DNA from: Tetrahymena thermophila SB210
Lineage: Eukaryota > Ciliophora > Oligohymenophorea > Hymenostomatida > Tetrahymenidae
Length of the DNA stretch: 64,000 nt
Direction: 5' to 3'
NCBI RefSeq assembly: GCF_000189635.1
Contig: NW_002476348.1
Span: 248,001 to 312,000 of the forward strand
The notes under the pieces are model-generated. The model did not search any database. It was given only the letters and a program-made list of their open reading frames with translations, and was not told the origin of the DNA. Positions 53,644-64,000 of the stretch are shown in pieces; the stretch's first letter is position 1; each line of letters begins with the position of its first letter. The position numbers were made by a program, and so were the translations under genes.

Positions 53644-56076
53644 TCATTTTTATTTCTACTATTACTCCTTCTCTTCAGATTCTATTTAATATTGAATTAT
53701 TCTTTTTAAACTATTTATTAGACTTTCTTTTTCTTATCTCTCTATTCCATCTCTGATAGTTAGAACTCCTTCTAAAAAATAAGGTGAAAACTGATTTTGA
53801 AATGATTTTTAAATTTATGAGAGAATTGTATTAAGATCATACTTTGATGTAACTAAAATGCTTTTAAATATTTGAAACTATGTTTAAACATGTTGCACTT
53901 ATTATGAAGAAATTTAAACAATAGAACTATTTGTCATTAGAGCATTTAAAATTTCTCCATCAGATTAAATCTTTTCCAACAGTTTTTAATAATTACTAAA
54001 AATAGACTTCAGCTCTGTTATTTCTTTTTTGCTTGACTTAGGAGCCACACAGTGAGTTAAGTTATCAGGATTATAACCTTAGCAGACATCATACACCTTT
54101 TTAATTTGAACAATAAGCTGTTCCCAATACATATTCATTGTATGCTCAATGCACAATTTACATAAGCTGGCATAGTGAATTTTACTTGGCTTTAATCCTT
54201 ATTTTATTCTTTTCAAATGTTCTTCCAAAGTTTTTGATAATGCTTTCATATTGACTTCTTCATCATCATTTATCCACTTGTCTCTTAAAATTTATTAACA
54301 AAAATAAATAAATAAATAAATAAATGATTTCTTAGCACTTAGCTAATGAAAATTAATTAATTTACCCAAATAAAAATGGAATAACTATAGAGTGTATTTC
54401 TCTAAATATGATTACCAGCAAATACTGCTAAAGAGTAGAAATTGCTTCCTTAAAATTTTTTCTTATCTCATTTTGAAAAATGTTTTCGATCCTATCCAAA
54501 TAAGACTCATCCTTATTTTCAAAGAAAGCCAATGCTTATTTCTTCGTATCTGAAGCGTTCTTATCACATTTATGAAAGTTGTTAATATCAATAATTACTT
54601 TAACAAGAATATAGAAAGTATCTCCTCCGACTGGTAAATGCTATAATTCTTTAATTAGCATTTGAAGCTCCGGTTATATGACATAGTGATTCAAACTATC
54701 GCTTATTAATCTTAAAAATTCTATAAATTGGTTAGGTTCTAACTGAGGTCCTAAAATATCTATCTGAGTATTAATAAATACGAAAGTATCAACTGGGAAA
54801 TTACCAATTAAATCCTACTTTTCTGTTACAAGTTTTGTGATAGATTCTACTGTCATAAAGTTTATATGATCATTTTCTACACAATTTTCTAAAAATTTTC
54901 TAAAGAACTCCTTTAAATGGTCTTAAAATAAAGGCATATATTAAAGAGCTTTGGCTTTAAGTAACTAATAGTCTGTTGATTCTAGCCCAGCTTTTGCAAG
55001 CATTTTTTCATAATCATTAACCCATTAAATCAGTTTAATAGGAGTTCCATATTACTCTTTAATTTTAGACTCATCGTCTAAATAGGGAAGGACTCTTTTC
55101 TCAATGTTCTCACGATATTTAGATTCATACACTTTGAATATCTCAAAATCATCTGGAAAGCATTTCATGACTTTATCTTAAACAAGAATGAGATCTCTCT
55201 CAGTGAAACTAAATTCATTATTTGAAAAAAAATGTTAAAATAATATTTATTTAATCAAGTTCGTTACTGCGCTTTATCAAGAATTAAAATAACATCTGTT
55301 GCTCCTTCAAGAACTTTATCAAATCTTAAATCGATAGAATCGTGTATTGCTTTTATTGCATTTTTCTTAAATTAGGGAGGTTTATTTTTTTCTTAGAGGA
55401 ATTTATCACCAGATTGAATAATTTTAACTAACTAAATTAAGTGATTTGGATCTTTCAAAGACAATTCTATAGCATTTCCAAAGCCACTATAAACTTCGTT
55501 GTAAAAAGCTCTTTCAAAAGAAGTTAATGATTCAAATTCTTTTTCTAATTTATCTATATCTTGACCTCTTTGTTTCATTTTATCTATTAAATTATCACGC
55601 AACTCTGTCTAGGTAAGTAACTTATAATGAATATACTCATAATTCTACTTATCCTCCTCAAATAATACTCTCATTTTGTCAGTCTACTTCTTGATTGCAA
55701 AATAAAACTTTATGTCATCAATTAAATTTCCTACATTTTTTTTGTAAAGGTTAAGCTTTTCTACTTTTTCTAAATCTTGCTAAAAGGGTTAATCTTTTTC
55801 ATGATCTAACTGCAATTTTACAAGCTATTCTTATGTTTAAACTAAATTTATATTGCACTTTCCCATAAACTCTTTCACAGCCTAAATATCATCAATTTGC
55901 TTTTCTACAGAAACAATTATTTCATTATCTATTTCCTATTATCTCTTTTTGTAGCTATTATATTCTTAGCGAAGTTTGTCAGGATTTAAAAAATTCTTAT
56001 TATTTAAAATATCTAAAATAGCTTTCGAACTTAAATCTTTCGCTTCCTATTCAGTGCTTATGTTTTTTAGATCCAT
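53644..56076 (-). CDS. SEC6: Exocyst complex subunit Sec6 (EXOC3-like)
   Basis: Three exons on the minus strand: 56076-55268, 55208-54366 and 54283-53644 (TGA at 53646-53644). The introns of 59 and 82 nt are GT-AG with consistent phase and give 763 residues, close to the usual Sec6 length. The N-terminus is coiled (LEKVEKLNLYKKNVGNLIDD). The central AFYNEVYSGFGNAIELSLKD followed by PNHLIQLVKII matches the conserved Sec6 core (repeated kDP.xLv..lrIIe pattern). The second exon has the LIQWVNDYEKML motif typical of Sec6 (W-V-x-x-Y). Sec6 tethers secretory vesicles to the plasma membrane with the other exocyst subunits. It is divergent from the membrane-protein gene on its right. Confidence 0.78.
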
Positions 56077-57247
56077 TATTATTAATTCAGTTTTGATTTT
56101 CTAAAATATATCTCTAAAACTACAATTAAATCTATTTAAATCAATATTAATAAGATGTAAATCTTTGGTTTTGATAATTAAATTTAGTAAGTATTATTTA
56201 TCAGTAATTTTTTAAATTAAGTAATATGTTTTTTTTATTTTGTTAATATACAACTACACAAATCATTATTTCTGTTATTTAATAAAAATAAATTATATCT
56301 TAAAATAAATAAATGATTTTATATTTGAATATGTTTTATAAAAATATGTTATCAAATATCTTAAATTAATTAAAAATATTCAATCAATCAAAAATAGAAA
56401 CTATGAATTTTATTTTTAGATATTATTTAACTATAAATCTTCGATTAACCTATTATCTAAAATATTTTTAATTTAAATGATTCCTATTTATTTTTAAATG
56501 ATTTTTTAGCTATCAAGCAAATAAATTAATTAAATAATAAATAATTTCATAAAATTTAAATTTGTAATTTTTTAGAAATATAAAAAAAATATTTTAAATT
56601 AATTTAATTATATAAATATGAATAAATAATTCAATTAAGTAAATGAAATGTTTTTAAAGAAATATTTGTAAAAATTAATTTTAAATTAAGATATTTATAT
56701 ATTAAGCTCTTATTTGTTTTGTAAAATAGTATTTTAAATTTATGGATTAATCAACTTCTGCATTCAATAACCTCTATAATTAAAATAAGAGTCTTGAGTT
56801 ATTATGAAATGAGTGGAATTTATCTTATTTATTTTTAAAAAATACTATTGGTTTATTTTATGAGTGAATGATTAGAACACTCTCAAAATTAAGAAATAAT
56901 CAGAATAATTGTAAAAAATGGTTTTATAGAATGCCAAATTTTTACAATTGAAGAATTTCTGGTTATGAAATACTTAAATATGATTGATTGCTTCATTATA
57001 TGAAAAGATTGTAATAAAATTTATCAGAAACATGGGAAAAAAGTACATTTGTTTTTACTTACAGTTTATGCAACAAGCAGTAAAAAAATATCTATGTAGA
57101 TCAAATAACAAATTATGAGCTTATTTTTTTATCTTTTCTTGTAATAATTTAGTTTATTTCTTAATCACTAATTAAAGCAAATAAAGTTAAGAAAAAAAGT
57201 GATTCAATTGACTCTTATACTTTAACTTAATTCTTTTAATAAAATAA
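56077..57247. other. Divergent promoter region (Sec6 and two-TM protein)
   Basis: About 1.2 kb of A+T-rich sequence between two divergent start codons. No coding exon or distinctive repeat recognised. Confidence 0.5.
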
Positions 57248-58820
57248 ATGGATCTTTAATAAAGTAGTGCAAATGAAAAGTAAGCTGAATAACAAATTAA
57301 CTTTAAAATTTGCAAAATAGATAACTCTGAGTTAAATATATCGAAAAAGTAATACTTTTTTTTAATTGATATTAGATTAAATTAAAACTATTTTTGTTCA
57401 ATAGAACAAAAGTGTGGTTCTTTTTGAGCTATGCTGATATTTTTAGATATTTGCCGGTGCCTAAAACAAATGAAGTAAGCACTTTACAGTCTTAATCAGC
57501 CAGTATATTTGCAGTTTCGGCTCTACTAGGGTTATTTATCTATGAAATTATTACCCTGTTACTGTTTAATCAACCAAGAATAACTTAACATGACTAGCCT
57601 ATTGACATTAATTCTATATACGATGCTCCAGACTTTGCTTTTGGCTTCTTTATAGGCGATAGCCTGCAAACATTTTTTAATGATGATACTTATTTCGAAT
57701 ACTATATCGCTTAGTATTCTCAGTAGAAAGATTAAAGTGGAACTTACCAATCTGCTGAAATTTAATAGTAAATTGCTATGTGCAACCCAGATTGGTTAAA
57801 TTTTTAGCTGTAATTAAATTGTCCATCAAGTTCTTTAAAAATATAAAACTAAGATATTTAAAATGAATAAGTACTTTTTCCAACAGTAAAAATTCTTTCA
57901 TGTAACGAATAAAAACAAAAGGTTTTAGGAAAATAATGCAAAACTAGCCAATAAGTAAGAAGCCTTTTCGCGTAAGGCAGGTTTCTTTTGTTCATTAAAA
58001 AATAAGGGTAGTAAAATGTAAAAACAAATGAGTATTCAGACGATTCTTATGTTGTCTATTAATTCTTTGTAACAATTAAATACGAAAACATAGGAGAAAC
58101 ATTACTTGCTAGAAAAATTTTGCAATAAAATCCAGATTTCGCTCGTAGATTTTCTCAAAAGAAATCTGAAGAATCATATTTCTAAAATTTTTATCAGCAT
58201 TTAAATAAGGTTAATGTTCAATCTACTCCAATAAAAAGACTGCTTATGTAAGGTAAAATGTTTTATTCACACAAAAAAAATATTTTTAATTTGTAAAATA
58301 AAATACTTTTTAATACTTAGGTAGTTAAATAAATGACTCTTTATTCTCAGAGTCAATTGATATGCAAGATTAGTAAACTATAAATTAAAGAATTCTTGAA
58401 TAATCTTTTAGCAGTTAAAAGTAATATTTCCAGTGGTCATTAAATTAAGTTTCTAACTAAAAAGTAATAAATTAGACATATAAAACAGTTCCTGATTTAT
58501 TTTCTTTCTTAGGAGGTATATGGGATCTTATGTATGGCGCTTTTGTATTGCTGTGTGTAAAGAGAAATGCAAATAAATTTTATGCCTAAAAAAAATCTTG
58601 GGGAAATTTTGATTTATTCATGAAAGAAAAAGCAAAATAAAAAAGAATAGAGGAAATTAATAAAATCAATATTTAATTAGAATTAATCCCTTCAGAATTC
58701 AAGAATTAGTATATATAGACAAATGAAAATTAAAAAGGTATTAAGTTCTATGATTTAAAAAAAATAGTAAGTCAGTTTTAAAAAAAAAATATTAATAATA
58801 ACAATAATAAAATATTATGA
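57248..58820 (+). CDS. Two-pass membrane protein of a ciliate-type family (482 residues)
   Basis: Exons 57248-57348, 57405-58252 and 58321-58820, with introns of 56 and 68 nt; phases agree and the total is 1449 nt, TGA at 58818. A short Gln-rich cytoplasmic N-terminus precedes TM1 (SIFAVSALLGLFIYEIITLL). A long extracytoplasmic domain follows, with several Cys (AMCNPDW, LNCPSSS, ILSCNEQ, KQCKTS). TM2 (FSFLGGIWDLMYGAFVLLCV) comes near residue 390 and is followed by a Lys/Gln/Asn tail. This TM-loop-TM layout, with a GG.WD motif at the second helix, is common in large ciliate-specific families. Function unknown. Confidence 0.83.
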
Positions 58821-59285
58821 ACAAATTATCTTGTAAATTATAAAAGAAAACCTTTAAAAAAACTATTGAAAAAAATAAATAAGAAATAGAAAAAAACAAA
58901 CTCTTTAATTTATGTAAAAATAAAATTTTAATTAATTTAATTATTACACTCACTCACTTACTCAATTAACTATAAAATTTTAATAAAATCTGTAGGATTT
59001 CATTTTGTAAAATATTTATTTGCATTATATAATTATTAGTTTAATTTAAAATAAAAGTAGTTAACAAAACCTAATACACATACACACACACACCATAACA
59101 TTCAATTACAAAAAATTTAAAAAAAAGGGAAATTTTCTCAAAGTAAATTAATTTTTTCTATTTTATAAAATTTAAGCTCTTAATATATTCGGCTCTTAAT
59201 TAATGAGGATTTACAGTATATTCTATGTTAAATTAAAAAGCATTTTTTTTACTTTATTCATCTTACCTTCGTTAATTACTTGTTA
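58821..59285. other. Convergent 3' flank with small repeats
   Basis: It lies between the two-TM gene and the 3' end of the right-hand LRR gene. It contains CACTCACTCACTTACTCA near 58948 and an (AC)n tract near 59077-59094. No coding exon. Confidence 0.5.
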
Positions 59286-62200
59286 TCATGAAAATAGCTT
59301 ATAGGAAATCAATCTTTTTAATTTAAGGCACTTCCACTTTAGTTTCAATTTTTCTGATACTTAAATTTAGTTATCACTATAAATATAAATAAATTATTGT
59401 TATTAACACATTATAAATTAGTTAAATAAAAAGATAATTTATAAATAAATTAAAAGTATTTATTATTTTAAATTTTTTTTTTTAAAAAAGTATCACAATT
59501 AAACATGAAAAAGTAAGATGTTTTACCCAAGATTAAGTATTAAATTTAAGAGAGTAGTAGATTTTGCTAAAGCGGAAACTAAGCATGATTAACCTTCATA
59601 ATCAATTTAACTAACACTTTTTAAAAATTCAACAAAATATTTTTAGCTATGATGAAAAAATAAAGAAAAATTGTTAAAATATAAAAATAAGTTAAAATGC
59701 TATTAAAAACTAATAAATATAAAAATGAAAGTTTTATTGTTAAATTTTCATTTTTATATGAAAAGCTGTTTCATTCCAAAATAAATAAATTGTATTTACT
59801 TAATATAAAGTGTTAAATTTAAGAGATTTGAGCACTTTTATAAAGCAGAACATAAGCTTGAAGCACCCTTTGCACCAATTTAATTTTCGCTTTTTAGATA
59901 TATGAGAAAATATATTAATTGGAAGGATGGTAAAATGAAGAAAAAATATGAAATAATAAGGATTTTAATTGTGTTAAGTTAGTTTTTATGTAAAAAAATA
60001 TCACTATCTAAAATAAATAAACTATTTTTACAAGAGATAAAGTGCCAAATTTGAGAAATTAGTACACTTTGATAAAGCATAACCTAGTTCTTATGCACCT
60101 TGATCGTCAATTTTATTGTAACTTTTTATAAATTGAAGAAAATTTAATTGATAATTTATAATTAAAAAATGAAGAAAAATATTAAAAAATTATAAATAAA
60201 TTCATAATCAAAACAAATGTTGGAAATAAAATTTATATTTTAAGATAAAAAAATCAAAATTAGAATAAAAAGTATAAAAATAAATAGTTTTTTTATTATA
60301 ATTTTTTTATATTCAAAGATATCATAATCTAAAGAAAAAACTATTTTACCCAAGATCAAGTGTCAAATTTGAGAGATTAGAGCAGTTATCTAAAGAAGAA
60401 CCTAAATCTAATAAACTAGTTGCGCAGATTAAATTCTAACTTTTAAAAAGAAGTTGAATTAAAAAATTTAAGTAAAAATCGAATAAAAAACTAAAATGTA
60501 AATAAAAAGAAGGTGTTTTGTTATTTAAATAAAAAGTACCACAATCAAAAATAAACAAACTGTCTGTTTTTACCTTAGATAAAGTGTCAAACTTGATAGG
60601 TTAGTGCACTTTACTAAAGAAGAACCTAAGCCTAATATACCTACATCTTCAATTTAATTTTCACTTTTTTAATATTAAGAAATATATAATTAACTAATTA
60701 GTTAGAATGAAAGAAATAATGAAGGATAATTAAGTATAAATAATTAAAAATTAATTAATGATCAAAAAAAACTATTTTTACTTTAGATAAAGTGTAAAAT
60801 TTTAGAGATTAGTGAAGTTTGCTAAAGTATAACCTAAGTCTAATAGGCCTTCATTGCCTATTTGATTTCCACTTTAATATTGAATAAAATATAAGAAGTT
60901 AACAAAGAAGAAGAAATGAATAATATGAAGTAGCAAAAATTTAAAATTAAATTATGAGTTAAGGGGGAGATTATAATCTTGAATAAGATTTTAATTTTGA
61001 TTTTACAAAAAATTAAATTGAAAATAAGAAATAAGTTTATTTTTTGGAAAATTTTTTGCCTCCTCTGCATCTTATTTAGATAAAATAAAGTAAAATCAGA
61101 ATAAAAAAACAAATAAATGAAATAAAGAGGTATTTATAAATAAATTAAAAGAGTTTTGTTGTTTTAAATTTTTTTTTTTATGAAAAATTATCACAAAACA
61201 AAAAGAATAAACTATTTTTACCTCAGATAAAGTGTCAAATTTGAGAGATTAGTACACTTTGCTAAAATTGAACCTAAGTTTAATTCACATTTCTGGCTAA
61301 TTTAGTTATGACTTTTTAAATTATAAAAAAATATAAATGGGGAAAATGTAGAGATAAAATGATGTAATTTGAAATTAATTAATAATCAAAGTAATATAAA
61401 AACCAATAGGGATTAAATTAAAAGAAATTAGAAGAAAAAAACAATGAAGGTAATTAGAAAATAAGTCAAAATAGGCAAAAATTAATTTAAAGAATTATAT
61501 TGTTTTTAAATTAAATAATTAAAAAATATCACAATTTCTAACAAATAAACTAACTATTTTTACCCAAGATCTAGTATCAAACTAGAAAGATTAGGGAGTT
61601 TTGCTAGAGCATAGCTCATATCAGATGCACCAATTAAACCAATTAAATTTTTACTTTTTAATTTTTAAGAAAATATTATGAATTAATGATAAAGAAAAAA
61701 TTGAAAAATATGAAATAAAAAAATTATTTAATATGTAAATTAAAAGAGTTATTTTAAATCAAAATATTGCTATCAAAATCATCTCTATTTTTACTTTATA
61801 TAAAGTTCCAAGTTCTAAAGATTTATACATTTTGCTAAAGCTTAACCTAGACCTGATGCGCCCTGATTGCCAATTTAATTATAACTTTTTAGATATCAAA
61901 GAAAATATAATAGTTAGAAGAATAAATATGAAATTTTTAGAAGTTAATGAATAAAAACAGAGCAAAAGTTTGTAAATTAAAAATCTGTTAAATTGAGAAG
62001 AAAAATAGTAAAATCAAAATAAAATTACAAATAAATCTAATAAAAAAGCAAATATATAAATAAATTAAATAAATTTTATTGTTTTAAATTCATTTATATG
62101 TTAAAAAATATCAATGTTCAAGACAAATAAACTATTTTTACTTAAGGCATATTGTCAAATATGAGACATTAATGCATTTTGTTATTGCTTAACCTAAGCC

Positions 62201-62980
62201 TTATACACCATCATCACTAATTTAATTTCTACTTTTTAAATATCAAACAAATTATAATTTGTTATCAAGAATGATAAGATGAATAAAAATATTAAATAAT
62301 AAGAAATAATCAAAATATAAAGTTTAAAATTAAATGATGAGTTGAGATAGATAGGAGAAAAAAAATACAATAAAGGTATAGAAGTAAATAAACCAAATAA
62401 AAAGATAATGCATAAATTAATTAAAAAATTTTACTACTTTAAATTCATTTAAATATTAAAAAATATCTCTCCAAAACGAATAAACTATTTTTACATAAAA
62501 CTAAATCCCAATTTTGTTAAATTAGTACAGTTTGCTAAAGCAAAACCTAAGCTTGACAAACCCTCACCACCAATTTCATTGTAACTTTTAAAAATTTGAA
62601 AAGAAAATTAACTAGTTAGTTAGAAAGAAAAGAAAGAAAAAAAATTAAATAATAAAATTCGATTAATAATTTAAATAAGGGTTTAAAATTAGAAACGAGA
62701 TGAAATAAATAAGTAAAAAGAATATTATCATCAACAAATAAAATAGATGAGGGTATTAAATTGGAAAATAATTTTTATAATAAATTGATAAATGAAGATC
62801 AAAAAAATAAGATTAAAAAGAATAAATTAATTTACTTAAGATTAAAATGGAGATCTTTATGAGATGAAAGCGAAGAGCTTAAAAACTTTGTTTATTAATA
62901 AAAATAAATTTAAAGAATATTAGTAAAAAATTAATAATTACATCTTTTAGGTTGTTATAATATTTATTCTATTATTTCAT
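59286..62980 (-). CDS. LRR (RNI-like) protein, one LRR per exon; older paralogue of the left-edge gene
   Basis: First exon 62980-62836. Eleven LRR exons, each 90 nt: 62584-62495, 62231-62142, 61884-61795, 61653-61564, 61311-61222, 60871-60782, 60663-60574, 60439-60350, 60121-60032, 59889-59800 and 59616-59527. The terminal exon is 59376-59286, with TGA at 59288-59286 and a basic end (KRLISYKLFS). Repeats such as GQGLGQAI and ALAKLPNLSSLILDL fit the same pattern as at 1-3234 but vary from each other. All exons break codons after base two. The first exon aligns with its paralogue (MKQQNKYYNNLKDVIIN) but carries one base fewer before the LRR, so the ATG frame does not join the LRR frame. It may be a frameshifted gene, a sequence error, or start elsewhere. 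Expected product about 408 residues if in frame. Confidence 0.78.
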
Positions 62981-63302
62981 TTATTTATTTATCTTTAAAG
63001 AATATTAAAGAGAAATTTATGCAAATTTAATTAATTATAAATACTGCCTACTCTCTTAAACATAATAATTCTATATAAGACTTTAATAATACAGTTATAT
63101 TTTCAAAAAAATAAAATTTTATACAAATATTTTATAAGTTTATAGGTCAAAAAAGCAAAGTAACTACATTAAGTTGTAAATTTACAAATTCTAATAATTT
63201 GATTTCTTTCGAAATTTTTAAATTGTAAATAGATAAAATTGAATTAAAAATATTAAATTAGTATTAATCTGTTTATGATCAATATTTGCTATTTTTTAAT
63301 TT
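62981..63302. other. Upstream region of the right-hand LRR gene
   Basis: A+T-rich, no coding signal. 62981-63040 still matches 3235-3290 upstream of the paralogue (AAATTTATGCAAATTTAATT-like), so some promoter sequence is shared. Confidence 0.45.
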
Positions 63303-64000
63303 TCAAAATTATGATTTAATTACTAATAATTCACTCACCACTTAAAATGATTGTGATAAGAGTCAAAATATACCATGATATAATTCACTCACCGCTTAAA
63401 ATGATTATAATAAGAATATAAAAATACTCATGATTCACACAACTAAATAAATAATGAATGCTTTTAAAGTAAAGTGTAATCCCTCATGATTCACACAACA
63501 AATTATAAAAAAATATCAAATTGAATATTTACTCATGATTCACTCAACAAAATAAAGTAAGAAATGCTACAAATTTGAATTAATACTCATGATTCACACA
63601 AGATTTCAAAATATATTTAATCTTTATCAAAAGATACTCATCAAGTACGCAGCAAATATAAAAATGAAAGCCTTTAACTTAAAAGTAGTCACTCATGAAT
63701 CACATAAAATATAAATTCAAAATTATGATTTAATTACTAATAATTCACTCACCACTTAAAATGATTGTGATATGAGTCAAAATATACCATGATATAATTT
63801 ACTCACCGCTTAAAATGATTATAATAAGAATATAAAAATACTCATGATTCACACAACTAAATAAATAATGAATGCTTTTAAAGTAAAGTGTAATCCCTCA
63901 TGATTCACACAAAAAATTATAAAAAAATATCAAATTGAATATTATTTACTCATGATTCACTCAACAAAAGTAAGTAAGAAATGCTACAAATTTGAATTAA
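63303..64000. repeat. 414-bp direct repeat rich in TCATGATTCACACAA motifs
   Basis: The copy starting at 63303 (TCAAAATTATGATTTAATTA) repeats from 63717 and runs to the window edge with very few differences. Each copy contains two TCACTCACC(A/G)CTTAAAATGA elements and several ACTCATGATTCAC(A/T)CAA elements, for example near 63430, 63484, 63533 and 63588, with weaker versions at 63635 and 63690. No coding frame. More copies may lie beyond the window. Confidence 0.85.

Noticed and set aside
57559-57750. Minus-strand frame of 63 codons
   Set aside because: Antisense shadow of the two-TM protein gene.
60858-61112. 84-codon minus-strand frame
   Set aside because: It spans the end of one LRR exon and an intron of the array gene and has spacer-like composition.

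Overview
This window reads as macronuclear-type genomic DNA of a ciliate, most likely a Tetrahymena species. The DNA is extremely A+T-rich. Real genes only stay open if TAA and TAG are read as glutamine and TGA is the sole stop (genetic code 6). Introns are short, A+T-rich and GT-AG. The protein families present also fit: papain-like proteases, cysteine-rich immobilization-antigen-like surface protein, kinase/MORN/LRR fusion, ciliate two-TM proteins. All coordinates below were worked out by hand translation with code 6, so most true genes are much longer than standard-code ORFs suggest. No tRNA, rRNA, CRISPR or recognisable virus-derived element was seen.

Layout. 1-3234 (minus): 5' part of a leucine-rich-repeat (LRR) gene in which every LRR is one 90-nt exon inside a ~340-bp tandem exon+intron unit. 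5277-29807 (plus): a tandem cluster of secreted papain-family cysteine proteases with six intact genes, one decayed full-length copy and one deletion remnant; their 5' and 3' flanks are duplicated with them. Embedded in it on the minus strand (10909-13285) is a seven-exon LRR-type gene. 31737-34918: two tandem paralogues with a CxxH/CxxC N-terminal motif, a coiled middle and a phenylalanine-glycine C-terminus. 35736-36608: Alba-domain nucleic-acid-binding protein with RG-rich and polyglutamine tail. 38408-39337 (minus): EF-hand protein. 41000-45595: protein kinase + MORN + LRR protein. 46001-46816 (minus): CCR4/nocturnin-type nuclease family. 50748-52745: immobilization-antigen-like surface protein with near-identical 38/43-residue repeats. 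53059-53505: small basic ORF. 53644-56076 (minus): exocyst subunit Sec6. 57248-58820: two-pass membrane protein. 59286-62980 (minus): a second, older and more diverged LRR array gene, paralogous to the one at the left edge. 63303-64000: 414-bp direct repeat containing many TCATGATTCAC motifs.

How it fits together. The ends of the window and the protease block are evolutionarily fluid (tandem duplication, gene conversion, decay), whereas the middle holds single-copy housekeeping genes (Sec6, Alba, nuclease, EF-hand). The strongest structural theme is modular repeat growth at three levels: exon-intron units in the LRR genes, in-frame coding repeats in the surface antigen, and whole gene+promoter units in the protease cluster. 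Because every LRR exon is bounded by introns of the same phase, adding or losing a unit keeps the reading frame.
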